A stretch of 64,000 nucleotides of DNA, from positions 42,801-106,800 of the forward strand of contig NZ_JAIFZM010000012.1 of the NCBI RefSeq assembly GCF_022095695.1. The letters are read 5' to 3'. The notes under the pieces were generated by a model. The model made no database searches. It worked only from the letters and a program-made list of their open reading frames with translations, and had not been told where the DNA came from. Position numbers and translations under genes: made by a program. Origin of the DNA: Oceanobacillus jordanicus. Its GTDB lineage: Bacteria; Bacillota; Bacilli; Bacillales; Amphibacillaceae. Positions 1 to 7,710 of the stretch are shown here, piece by piece (within the stretch, counting starts at the first letter, position 1; every line of letters starts with the position of its first letter).

Positions 1-752
1 GTTTGGTTACAGTACCTATTTGGCAGGATACATTTCTTAGCGTGTTTAGTTGGACTATCGTCTGGACATTAGTAGCTACTACTTTACAAATAGGTCTAGG
101 ACTTTTCCTAGCCTTAATTGTTAATGACTCAAGAATTAGATTCAAAAAATTAATTCGAACTATACTGATCTTACCTTGGGCAGTCCCAGCGTTTGTAACG
201 ATTCTCATCTTTTCCGCTATGTTTAATGATGACTTCGGTTCAATTAATCGAGATATCATTATCCCATTATTTGGAGGAGAAGGATTACCATGGCTAAGTG
301 ATCCGTTGTACGCCCGGATAGCTATTATTATGATACAAACATGGCTCGGCTTTCCGTTTATCTTTGCACTGTTCTCAGGTGTGCTGCAGAGTATTTCAAA
401 GGATTGGTATGAAGCGGCTGATGTTGATGGGGGTACACGATTTAAGAAATTCAGGTTTATTACACTTCCGCATGTTATGTTTGCGACAGCACCACTTTTA
501 ATTATGCAATATGCTCAGAATTTCAATAACTTTAATGTTATATATCTATTTAACGAGGGTGGGCCACCAGTCAGGGGACAGAATGCTGGCGGCACTGATA
601 TTTTAATTTCATGGGTTTATAAGCTAACTTTTGATACTAACAATTACAGTATGGCTGCTGTAATCTCGATCATTATGGGTGTCATTGTTTCTGGCTTTGC
701 CTTCTACCAATTTAGGAAAACGAGATCATTTAAAGAAGAAGGTGAAATTTAA
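1..752 (+). CDS. Maltodextrin-type ABC transporter permease, MalF/MdxF family (5' end outside window)
   Basis: This is an inner-membrane permease of a binding-protein-dependent sugar importer. The reading frame is open from the window edge and enters in the middle of the conserved permease domain, so the N-terminal membrane segments of a typical MalF (about 430 residues) are missing. The visible 249 residues contain several hydrophobic spans and the ATPase-contact EAA loop (YEAADVDGGTRFKKF, about residues 138-152), followed by ITLPHV. The stop codon overlaps the next start as TAATG, which indicates translational coupling. With the downstream MalG-type permease and GH31 glucosidase it forms a maltodextrin or alpha-glucoside uptake operon. 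Substrate is inferred from context. No ATPase gene is visible; such systems usually share an MsmX-type ATPase encoded elsewhere. Confidence 0.88.
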   Translation, partial: LVTVPIWQDTFLSVFSWTIVWTLVATTLQIGLGLFLALIVNDSRIRFKKLIRTILILPWAVPAFVTILIFSAMFNDDFGSINRDIIIPLFGGEGLPWLSDPLYARIAIIMIQTWLGFPFIFALFSGVLQSISKDWYEAADVDGGTRFKKFRFITLPHVMFATAPLLIMQYAQNFNNFNVIYLFNEGGPPVRGQNAGGTDILISWVYKLTFDTNNYSMAAVISIIMGVIVSGFAFYQFRKTRSFKEEGEI

Positions 753-1591
753 TGAACCAAAAGAAGAAATCAAGAATTGAGGTAGCTGCAATTTATATAA
801 TTATAGCCATATTTGCTGTAATTATATTTTACCCACTTGTTTGGACGGTTGGTATGTCCTTTAATCAAGGAAGCAGTTTATACTCTTCCTCAATCATCCC
901 CGAAAACTTTTCGCTTGAACATTATAAATGGCTGTTTAGTGAAGAAAGTGATTACTTAATGTGGTATAAAAACTCTATGATCGTGTCTGCAGCTACTGCA
1001 CTAGGTAGTGTGATTATCACTTCTCTCATAGCATATGCGTTTTCTAGATACCAATTTGTAGGCAAAAAAAACGGACTTTATGTGTTCCTGTTACTACAGA
1101 TGTTTCCTGTGATGATGGCAATGGTTGCATTATATATCTTCTTGAATATGATTGGTTTGCTAGATACGTTAACCGGTTTAATTTTAATCTATTTAGGCGG
1201 GCAAATACCATTCAATGCGTGGTTGGTGAAAGGCTACTTTGACACCATTCCAAGAGAGCTAGACCAAGCTGCAAGAATTGATGGGGCAGGACATTTGCGC
1301 GTGTTTTGGAGCATTATGCTTCCACTAGCTAAACCAATTTTAGCAGTTGTCGCTTTATTTAACTTTATGATGCCATTGTTCGATTTCTTATTACCTAGCA
1401 TCGTCCTTTCAAGTGCTGATAATTATACATTGGCTGTTGGACTGTACAATTTTATAAATGATCAGTTTGCAAATAACTTTACTAGATTCGCTGCTGGGTC
1501 GATCCTTGTGGCTTTACCAATTGCTGCTATCTATCTGTATTTACAGCGTTATTTAATATCCGGATTAACTGCTGGAGGATCGAAAGGTTAA
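752..1591 (+). CDS. Maltodextrin-type ABC transporter permease, MalG/MdxG family
   Basis: This is the second permease of the sugar importer, 279 residues, the usual MalG length. About six hydrophobic segments are visible. The EAA loop reads LDQAARIDGAGHLRVFW near residues 169-185 and is followed by SIMLPLAKP, a good match to the family. Its start codon overlaps the stop of the upstream permease by one base, so the two are co-translated. The alpha-glucosidase follows after 41 bases with its own AGGAGG site. The pairing with a GH31 enzyme and a LacI regulator favours maltodextrin or maltose as substrate, but specificity cannot be read from a permease alone. Confidence 0.9.
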   Translation: MNQKKKSRIEVAAIYIIIAIFAVIIFYPLVWTVGMSFNQGSSLYSSSIIPENFSLEHYKWLFSEESDYLMWYKNSMIVSAATALGSVIITSLIAYAFSRYQFVGKKNGLYVFLLLQMFPVMMAMVALYIFLNMIGLLDTLTGLILIYLGGQIPFNAWLVKGYFDTIPRELDQAARIDGAGHLRVFWSIMLPLAKPILAVVALFNFMMPLFDFLLPSIVLSSADNYTLAVGLYNFINDQFANNFTRFAAGSILVALPIAAIYLYLQRYLISGLTAGGSKG

Positions 1592-1632
1592 GCAAGCATA
1601 TATGAATCAAAAAGAAAACAGGAGGAACCCAT

Positions 1633-3987
1633 ATGCTTGAAGATACAAGCTTTGCCATACTACCAGAGAATAAACAAGATACGACTGGAAAACATTATCT
1701 CGATATAGGGAATGTTCTTTCCATTGAAAAACAACAGAATATGTATCAACTAACATGTACGAATGGGTTTGTGACACTTTGTTTTTATACGGATGCCATT
1801 CTCAGAGTTGTGATGAACCCTACATCACAGCCTGTGCTGGATCTTTCCAAATCAATACATGTAACACCATTAGATGTTTCCGTTTCAGAAGAGGATTCTG
1901 AAGCGGTGTTGCTTCTTAAAACAAAGAAACTTGAAGTGAAGATAGAGAAAAACCCATTGCGGATCACCGTCAAAGATGAAAACTCTCGAATTCTTGTAAA
2001 AGAACAAGAGCGGGGAATGGCATACGACCAAAATGGGGAAATACGTGTATGGAAACAAATGGAGGAATCAGACCATTTCTATGGATTTGGAGAGAAGAGT
2101 GGTTTTCTTGACAAACGTGGTGAAAAATATGAAATGTGGAACACGGATGTATATGCACCACATAATCCCGAAACAGATCCATTATACGAGTCTATTCCCT
2201 ATTTTATGACATTACGGAATGGGAAAGCTCACGGTATCTTTTTTGATAACACATTCCGTACCTTTTTTGATATGAAGTCAGAGATTGATAGATACTCCTT
2301 TTCAGCAGAAGGGGGACAGCTTGATTATTATGTCCTAGCAGGTCCGGATCCGAAAAAGGTACTTGAACAGTATACGTACTTAACAGGAAGAATGCCGATT
2401 CCGCCGAAATGGGCGATCGGTTATCACCAATCACGTTATAGTTACGAAACAGAAGCGGAAGTAAGAGAGCTCGCAGCCAATTTCTTAGAACGTGATATTC
2501 CAGTCGACGTGATCCATCTTGATATCCACTATATGAATGGATACCGGGTATTCACCTTTGACAGAGATCGTTTTCCAAATCCGGAAAAGCTAATCGCAGA
2601 TCTGCGCGAAATGGGCATACGGGTTGTTCCAATTGTGGACCCAGGGGTAAAGCAGGATGCAGAATACCCGATTTATCAAGAAGGCGTACAAGGGGATAAT
2701 TTTTGTAAATATATTGAAGGTGACATTTATTTTGGTGATGTTTGGCCAGGGAAAAGTGCGTTTCCAGATTTCACGGATGAGAAAGTTCGGAAGTGGTGGG
2801 GCGAAAAGCATGCGTTCTATACAGATATGGGCATTGATGGAATTTGGAATGATATGAACGAGCCTGCAGTATTTAACGAAACGAAAACGATGGATACATC
2901 GGTCATGCACCGAAATGATGGCCGTCCAACTACACACAAAGAACTACATAATGTGTATGGGCTATTAATGGGGAAAGCAACCTATGAGGGGATGAAGGAT
3001 CAGCTTCAAGGAAAACGCCCTTTCTTACTTACACGGGCAGGTTATTCAGGAGTGCAGCGCTACGCAGCTGTCTGGACAGGAGATAACCGAAGCTTCTGGG
3101 AGCATTTACAAATGTCCTTACCAATGGTCATGAACCTTGGTTTGTCTGGTGTAGCATTTACAGGACCTGATGTTGGTGGATTTGCTCATGATACCAACCC
3201 TGAACTGCTTGTACGCTGGACACAGGTTGGCGCATTTACACCGTATTTCCGAAATCACTCTGCACTGAATACAAAATATCAAGAGCCATGGCAATTTGGT
3301 GAAAAATACGAAACGATCATGAAAAATTATATGCAGATGCGGTATGAATGGCTTCCACAGCTTTACAGTTTATTCTTTAAGGCTAGCCAAACAGGACTTC
3401 CTGTCATGCGCCCGCTATTTATGGAATACCCGGATGATGAAAGAACGTACAATCTGAATGATGTGGTCATGATTGGCGATAACGTTCTATTGGCGCCAAT
3501 TCTTTCGCCAGGGGTAACAGACCGTGCTGTGTACTTGCCTGAAGGGGAATGGATACTATGGGCGACAGGTGAAACTTTTGAAGGAAATCGTGCCCATTTA
3601 GTTCACGCTGAGCTTGCCGATCTTCCGCTTTTCATTAAAAAGGGAACGGCTGTTATGCAAACGAAGTGGGTTTCAAATCAAGAGAAAGAAACAAAACAAC
3701 GCAGCATGCATGTAGTGGCAGGTAACCCAGGTGATGTCTACTCCTTCACGTACTATGATGATGATGGCGAGACGTTTGCTTACGAAAAAGGCGATTACTT
3801 AAAATGGAATATTGAGATCAAATCAGAAGAAGATGCGATCCATGTTACCATTTTAGATAAAGAAGGAAATTATTTGCCTCCATACAAGGAAGTAGACGTT
3901 AATCTAGCCGAGTTAAAACCGAATCAAAATGTTATACTAAATGGAAAAACATACGAAGACAAACAACAATTTAAGATAATTTTATAA
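1633..3987 (+). CDS. Alpha-glucosidase, glycoside hydrolase family 31
   Basis: A 784-residue cytoplasmic retaining alpha-glucosidase; there is no signal peptide. The GH31 nucleophile motif IWNDMNEP is present with the catalytic Asp at about residue 407, and the acid/base region WTGDNRSFW places the second catalytic Asp at about residue 484. PDVGGF and YFRNHSAL also match the family. The first 230 residues are the N-terminal beta-sandwich (FYGFGEKSG) and the C-terminal 180 residues form beta domains. The start is ATG after AGGAGG. It would release glucose from imported maltodextrins or isomalto-linkages; alpha-xylosidase activity is possible within GH31 but less likely next to a MalFG importer. 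Confidence 0.93.
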   Translation: MLEDTSFAILPENKQDTTGKHYLDIGNVLSIEKQQNMYQLTCTNGFVTLCFYTDAILRVVMNPTSQPVLDLSKSIHVTPLDVSVSEEDSEAVLLLKTKKLEVKIEKNPLRITVKDENSRILVKEQERGMAYDQNGEIRVWKQMEESDHFYGFGEKSGFLDKRGEKYEMWNTDVYAPHNPETDPLYESIPYFMTLRNGKAHGIFFDNTFRTFFDMKSEIDRYSFSAEGGQLDYYVLAGPDPKKVLEQYTYLTGRMPIPPKWAIGYHQSRYSYETEAEVRELAANFLERDIPVDVIHLDIHYMNGYRVFTFDRDRFPNPEKLIADLREMGIRVVPIVDPGVKQDAEYPIYQEGVQGDNFCKYIEGDIYFGDVWPGKSAFPDFTDEKVRKWWGEKHAFYTDMGIDGIWNDMNEPAVFNETKTMDTSVMHRNDGRPTTHKELHNVYGLLMGKATYEGMKDQLQGKRPFLLTRAGYSGVQRYAAVWTGDNRSFWEHLQMSLPMVMNLGLSGVAFTGPDVGGFAHDTNPELLVRWTQVGAFTPYFRNHSALNTKYQEPWQFGEKYETIMKNYMQMRYEWLPQLYSLFFKASQTGLPVMRPLFMEYPDDERTYNLNDVVMIGDNVLLAPILSPGVTDRAVYLPEGEWILWATGETFEGNRAHLVHAELADLPLFIKKGTAVMQTKWVSNQEKETKQRSMHVVAGNPGDVYSFTYYDDDGETFAYEKGDYLKWNIEIKSEEDAIHVTILDKEGNYLPPYKEVDVNLAELKPNQNVILNGKTYEDKQQFKIIL

Positions 3988-3989
3988 GT

Positions 3990-4240
3990 GCGTGTTCAAA
4001 AAGGAGGATAAAAAGGACCAAGAAGTTCGAGGCGGCGTAGCTTTGAGTACCGGACTTTCACAGGATGTGGTGACTTCTGTGTTGTCCACAGGACGTGGAC
4101 GATTTTAACAGAAGTTCATTAAACTCCTTTAATACGTGAGGAACGGAAAAGCAAGCCATCGAGCTTCCACAGGATGTGGTGACTTCGACGTTCGACACAG
4201 GACGTGTTGGAATTTAGTCGAAGGTCATCAGTACTGATGT
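3990..4240. ncRNA. Tandem two-unit hairpin element (candidate structured RNA or dispersed repeat)
   Basis: This 300-base gap contains two copies of a roughly 55-base unit, at 4056-4114 and 4165-4223. Each has a short hairpin with loop AGGAT (stems 4058-4061/4067-4070 and 4167-4170/4176-4179) and a longer two-part hairpin with loop AGGAC. In unit 1 the outer stem is CTTCTGT/ACAGAAG and the inner stem GTCCAC/GTGGAC. In unit 2 they are CTTCGAC/GTCGAAG and CGACAC/GTGTTG. The stems differ between copies but pairing is kept, which is covariation within one locus. Read on the minus strand the loops are RUCCU, the hallmark I recall for the Bacillaceae-1 RNA motif. Read on the plus strand they are GGA loops like CsrA sites. 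Strand and function are unresolved. Confidence 0.5.
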
Positions 4241-4297
4241 GTCATTTTTACCGGATTTTTTGAGCAACCTCTATAATGAAAAGTAGTGGGTGAGTAT

Positions 4298-5320
4298 ATG
4301 GTAACAATTAAAGATGTAGCAAAGGCAACAGGGGTTTCACCTTCTACTGTGTCACGAGTGATTGCCGATAATCCAAGAATAAGTCCAGATACGAAAAAGA
4401 AGGTTCGCAAAGCAATGAAGGACCTGGGATACCACCCAAACGTAAACGCCCGAAATCTTGTCGTGAAATCAACAAAAGCAATTGGCGTAATTCTGCCATC
4501 TTCTGCTGATAAATCTTTACAAAATCCCTTTTTCCCAGAAGTACTAAGGGGAATTGGTTCCATCACACATAAAATGCAGTATTCCATGACATTATCGAGT
4601 GGAGATACAGAGGAAGAGATTTTTAATGAAGTGGAACGTATGGTGTATGGTAGTTATGTTGACGGGGTTATTCTCCTATATTCCCGTGTAAACGATCGGA
4701 TTACGGATTTCTTAATCGAAACAAACTTCCCTTTTGTTATTGTCGGGAAGCCGTATGACAATGTAAGCAATATTACACATGTGGACAATGATAATTTTAA
4801 AGCAGGTAAAGACATTACTTCCTATCTAATTGAGCAAGGGCATGAACGAATTGCTTTCATAGGTGGTGCGAAGGATTTATTTGTGACAGTTGACCGGGAA
4901 GCTGGATATGAAGCTGCAATGCGAGAGGCGGGCATTCCAGAAAATCCGGCGTATAAATTGCACACCGAGTTTTTAAAATCTGGTGGTAGGGAAGCAGTGG
5001 AAAAACTCCTGTCACTTGATGTGAAGCCAACAGGTATTGTCGTAACAGATGACCTGATGAGTTTAGGTGTGCTCAGTACGTTGGAGGAGTTAGGATTCCA
5101 TGTTCCACTTGATATGTCGTTGGTAAGTTTTAATAATGTTTATTTATCGGAAATAACCAGGCCTGCTTTAACGACGGTGGATGTACAAATCCATCAGCTT
5201 GGAGCACAGTCAGCAAAAGCGCTGATTGAATTGACACTGAATAAGGACGAACCGGCTAAGCGAATTATCATCCCACATCAAATTGTCTACAGGGATTCAG
5301 TAAGTAAAATAGAAAAATAG
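4298..5320 (+). CDS. LacI-family transcriptional regulator, MalR-like
   Basis: A 340-residue DNA-binding regulator. The N-terminal LacI helix-turn-helix (TIKDVAKATGVSPSTVSRV) and hinge region (GYHPNVNARNL) are followed by a periplasmic-binding-protein-like sensor domain (GVILPS, VDNDNFKAG, HERIAFIGG). An in-frame GTG lies 12 bases upstream, but a GGGTGAG-type site sits between the two, and B. subtilis MalR also begins MVTIKDVAK, so ATG 4298 is preferred. Its position downstream of the permeases and the alpha-glucosidase suggests it controls that operon in response to maltodextrin. It has its own terminator just downstream. Effector and operator are not visible directly. Confidence 0.88.
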   Translation: MVTIKDVAKATGVSPSTVSRVIADNPRISPDTKKKVRKAMKDLGYHPNVNARNLVVKSTKAIGVILPSSADKSLQNPFFPEVLRGIGSITHKMQYSMTLSSGDTEEEIFNEVERMVYGSYVDGVILLYSRVNDRITDFLIETNFPFVIVGKPYDNVSNITHVDNDNFKAGKDITSYLIEQGHERIAFIGGAKDLFVTVDREAGYEAAMREAGIPENPAYKLHTEFLKSGGREAVEKLLSLDVKPTGIVVTDDLMSLGVLSTLEELGFHVPLDMSLVSFNNVYLSEITRPALTTVDVQIHQLGAQSAKALIELTLNKDEPAKRIIIPHQIVYRDSVSKIEK

Positions 5321-5325
5321 TGGAA

Positions 5326-5360
5326 GATAGCTCTGTTCTCAGGAATGGAGCTATTTTTTT
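5326..5360 (+). terminator. Intrinsic terminator of the LacI regulator gene
   Basis: ATAGCTC at 5327-5333 pairs with GAGCTAT at 5348-5354, followed by a run of T. It lies six bases after the stop codon. Confidence 0.8.
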
Positions 5361-5430
5361 GTAGATAGGGAGGTCAGTTCTGCATCGAAAACTTTCCTGA
5401 TATTTTCAACTTGTTTGCTATAAAAGTAAA

Positions 5431-5449
5431 TGAAATTTTATGTTATAAT
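5431..5449 (+). promoter_or_regulatory. Candidate MurR-type operator box overlapping a -10 element
   Basis: TGAAATTTTATGTTA at 5431-5445 is closely related to two further boxes at 7455 and 7666 in the same locus, with consensus TGAAATTTTATTTCA, a near-palindrome. Here it overlaps TATAAT at 5444-5449, the likely -10 of the kinase gene (the -35 is poor). An RpiR/MurR-type regulator is encoded in the operon, so autoregulation is the simplest reading. This is inference from repeat occurrence and position. Confidence 0.5.
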
Positions 5450-5529
5450 AATATTTCAATAATTACTAATGTATTTAAAATAAAATTTTGTTAAGAAAGT
5501 AAAGTATGCAATCAAGGGGAGGGAGATAG

Positions 5530-6489
5530 ATGGCGTATTATATGGGAATAGATGGCGGAGGTACGAAAACCCAAGCCGTATTGGCTGATGAGAACGGGAA
5601 CATTTTATCGCGGGCTATTAGTGGGGCAAGTAATCCAAATGCTGTCGGCGAACAACAGCTGATCCACGTGTTTCAAACTCTTTTTCTAGAACTGGATAAC
5701 GAGGAAAAAACACGGCTAAAGAATGTGAAATTGGTATATGCCGGCATCGCAGGGTCAGCCAATCCAGCAAACCATACCCTATTAGAAAGCATCCTCTCCC
5801 AGCTCCTTCCACATGCAACTGTTTTTGTTGAGCCGGATGCTGTTTGCGCCTTATATTCTGGGACGTATGGGGGAGCGGGGATCGTTCAGATTGCTGGCAC
5901 AGGTTCCATTACATACGGGATGAATGAAGCTGGTGAACAAGGAAGAGTTGGCGGATGGGGCTATTTATTTGGTGATGAGGGCAGTGGTTATGCGATAGGC
6001 AGAGCAGGCGTAACGGAGGCGTTGAAATCGGTTGATGGGAGAGGGGAGCCTACCATTCTGCTTGAAATGCTTTACGAGCATTTTCAAGTACTGCAACCGC
6101 AGGAGCTTATAAAAAAAGTCTATAATGCCAAACAGCCGAAAATGATTATTGCGCCATTATCCCGCATTGTATTTCAAGCATATGCCCAAGAAGATGTGGT
6201 GGCACAAGCTATCTTACAACAGGCTGCCAAAGACATTGCTTCCCAAATTATGGCACTATATCGTACACTATTTACTAGTGAAGAGAAAACAAAGGTCGTG
6301 CTTTGTGGTGGTGTTTTTCAAGAGAAAGCAGTCATGCCAGTACTTTTAAAAGACTATTTGAAAAATATTCCATTTACCCTCGTGCAACCAGAATTTCCAC
6401 CAGTGGCTGGTTCGCTAATCGGGGCATACAAACAAGCAACTATTCAAGTAAGCCGAAATATGTTAGAGCAGATGAAAAATACACAATAA
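5530..6489 (+). CDS. murK: BadF/BcrA-family sugar kinase, probable MurNAc/GlcNAc kinase (MurK-like)
   Basis: A 319-residue cytoplasmic kinase of the ASKHA fold. The N-terminal phosphate loop is GIDGGGTKTQAVLAD (residues 6-20). AGTGSITYG and RVGGWGYLFGDEGSGY are the signature segments of N-acetylglucosamine and MurNAc kinases in this family. ATG follows GGGGAGGGAG. It heads a block with an RpiR-type regulator, MurQ and an ABC importer. Because MurQ needs MurNAc-6-phosphate and no PTS permease is present, this kinase most likely makes that substrate from imported MurNAc, as MurK does in Clostridium acetobutylicum. GlcNAc phosphorylation is an equally possible or additional activity. Confidence 0.8.
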   Translation: MAYYMGIDGGGTKTQAVLADENGNILSRAISGASNPNAVGEQQLIHVFQTLFLELDNEEKTRLKNVKLVYAGIAGSANPANHTLLESILSQLLPHATVFVEPDAVCALYSGTYGGAGIVQIAGTGSITYGMNEAGEQGRVGGWGYLFGDEGSGYAIGRAGVTEALKSVDGRGEPTILLEMLYEHFQVLQPQELIKKVYNAKQPKMIIAPLSRIVFQAYAQEDVVAQAILQQAAKDIASQIMALYRTLFTSEEKTKVVLCGGVFQEKAVMPVLLKDYLKNIPFTLVQPEFPPVAGSLIGAYKQATIQVSRNMLEQMKNTQ

Positions 6490-6501
6490 GAAGGTGAAGT
6501 C

Positions 6502-7356
6502 ATGGCGCATGTTAAAGGCGGACTCGTGATTTTGAAAGAAATGGTGAACAGTCTGTCACCATCAGAGCGTAAGGTTGCAACATATATTATTGACCATCCA
6601 CAGGAAGCGATCCATCTCACGGCACTCGGTCTAGGGGAAAAAAGTAATACAAGCAGTGCAGCAGTGATCCGGTTGTGTAAATCACTTGGCGTTAAAGGAT
6701 TTCAGGAATTAAAAATACGGGTAGCCGGGGATCTCCAGACAGATGACGCAACTGTTTACCGGGATATTGAGCCGAATGAAACCTATAAAAGTATTATAGA
6801 CAAAGTGACAGCGAATACAGTGCAAACATTGAAGGAAACAGTGGATATTATTGATGAAAATCAATTGAAAGTAGCGGTAGAAGCATTAGCGAATGCAAAT
6901 TCTATCGTACTCGCAGGGGTGGGTGCGTCTTATATTGCCGCCAAGGATGGAGAGCAAAAGTTTCAGCGAATCGATAAAAATGCCTATTCCTTTTCAGACA
7001 TTCATTTAGCAGCAACACTGATTGCAAACAAAGGAAAGGGAGATGTCGTGATCGGGATATCTTTTTCTGGGGACACACAGGAAGTTGCCAAATTACTTCA
7101 GTTAGCAAAACAACGTGACATTACAACGATAGGGATAACGAAATATGGAAATTCCCTTGTTAGCCAATATGCTGATATATTATTACATACGTCTGCAGCA
7201 AAGGAAGCAACCTTTCGCAGTGGGGCAACCTCGTCTCGGATTGCCCAGCTACATGTCGTTGATATGTTATTGATGTGTCTTGCATCCAACCATTATGAAG
7301 AAACAATCCAACACCTTGATGCATCAAGAGAAGCGGTCATGTTTTTACGTGATTAA
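6502..7356 (+). CDS. murR: RpiR/MurR-family transcriptional regulator with SIS domain
   Basis: A 284-residue regulator with an N-terminal RpiR-type helix-turn-helix (residues 1-77; LSPSERKVATYIIDHP, SSAAVIRLCKSLGVKGFQELK) and a C-terminal SIS sugar-phosphate-binding domain (from about residue 110; GVGASYIAAKDGEQKFQRI, GISFSGDTQEV). It lies 12 bases after the kinase gene and is almost certainly co-transcribed. In B. subtilis and E. coli the regulator next to murQ senses MurNAc-6-P; the context here supports the same role. The repeated TGAAATTTTATTTCA-like boxes at 5431, 7455 and 7666 are candidate operators. Confidence 0.85.
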   Translation: MAHVKGGLVILKEMVNSLSPSERKVATYIIDHPQEAIHLTALGLGEKSNTSSAAVIRLCKSLGVKGFQELKIRVAGDLQTDDATVYRDIEPNETYKSIIDKVTANTVQTLKETVDIIDENQLKVAVEALANANSIVLAGVGASYIAAKDGEQKFQRIDKNAYSFSDIHLAATLIANKGKGDVVIGISFSGDTQEVAKLLQLAKQRDITTIGITKYGNSLVSQYADILLHTSAAKEATFRSGATSSRIAQLHVVDMLLMCLASNHYEETIQHLDASREAVMFLRD

Positions 7357-7454
7357 ACAAGAGAATCCAGCAGCGTCCAACGACTCCAACTTAAGCTAGG
7401 TAGAGATAAGTTTTACTGAAGAAGTTTAAGAAACAGGACGCTTTATATGCTGAG

Positions 7455-7469
7455 TGAAATTTTATTTCT
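7455..7469 (+). promoter_or_regulatory. Candidate MurR-type operator box
   Basis: TGAAATTTTATTTCT, near-palindromic (GAAAT/ATTTC arms), lies 16 bases upstream of the -35 element of the murQ promoter. Related boxes lie at 5431 and 7666. The regulator assignment is inferred. Confidence 0.5.
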
Positions 7470-7485
7470 TATTTTCAAAATTAAA

Positions 7486-7514
7486 TTGACAAAAAATATC
7501 ATTCACCCTATAAT
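7486..7514 (+). promoter_or_regulatory. Sigma-A promoter of murQ and the ABC importer
   Basis: TTGACA at 7486-7491 and TATAAT at 7509-7514 are separated by exactly 17 bases, a full consensus match. The predicted transcript start near 7521 leaves a leader of about 190 bases before murQ. Confidence 0.85.
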
Positions 7515-7629
7515 ATAAACAACTTAACAAAGAGCTGCACAGACACCTATGACAAAATGGAGTACGCTGGCAGATGAAAGAAGTCGTAGAATAAAAGAGT
7601 TTTTTACGGGCTTTCTTATAGAAAACGCA

Positions 7630-7643
7630 TGAAAGCGCTTTAA
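7630..7643 (+). promoter_or_regulatory. Catabolite-responsive element (cre)
   Basis: TGAAAGCGCTTTAA agrees with the cre consensus TGNNANCGNTNNCA at all but one position (AA in place of CA at the end). It lies downstream of the murQ promoter, where CcpA binding would act as a roadblock. Confidence 0.65.
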
Positions 7644-7665
7644 TTCTATTTAGTGCAGCACCAAT

Positions 7666-7680
7666 TAAAATTTTATTTCA
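7666..7680 (+). promoter_or_regulatory. Candidate MurR-type operator box
   Basis: TAAAATTTTATTTCA is the third member of the box family (5431, 7455). It sits in the leader 30 bases before the murQ start. Confidence 0.45.
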
Positions 7681-7710
7681 GCTTTTAGCAGATAAGGAGA
7701 TTATATACAT

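Larger units (their letters stand above)
7521..7710 (+). promoter_or_regulatory. Structured 5' leader of murQ
   Basis: The untranslated leader is closed by GCTGCAC (7534-7540) pairing with GTGCAGC (7653-7659). Inside, GAAAG and CGTA pair with TACG and CTTTC further on. The T-rich stretch in the middle could act as an attenuator. I do not recognise a known riboswitch. A 27-codon ORF from ATG 7549 has no ribosome site and is not called. A cre box and an operator-like box also lie in this leader. Confidence 0.4.

Noticed and set aside
7549..7632. 27-codon ORF in the murQ leader as a possible leader peptide
   Set aside because: No ribosome site and it lies inside the pairing arms; kept only as a remark on the leader.
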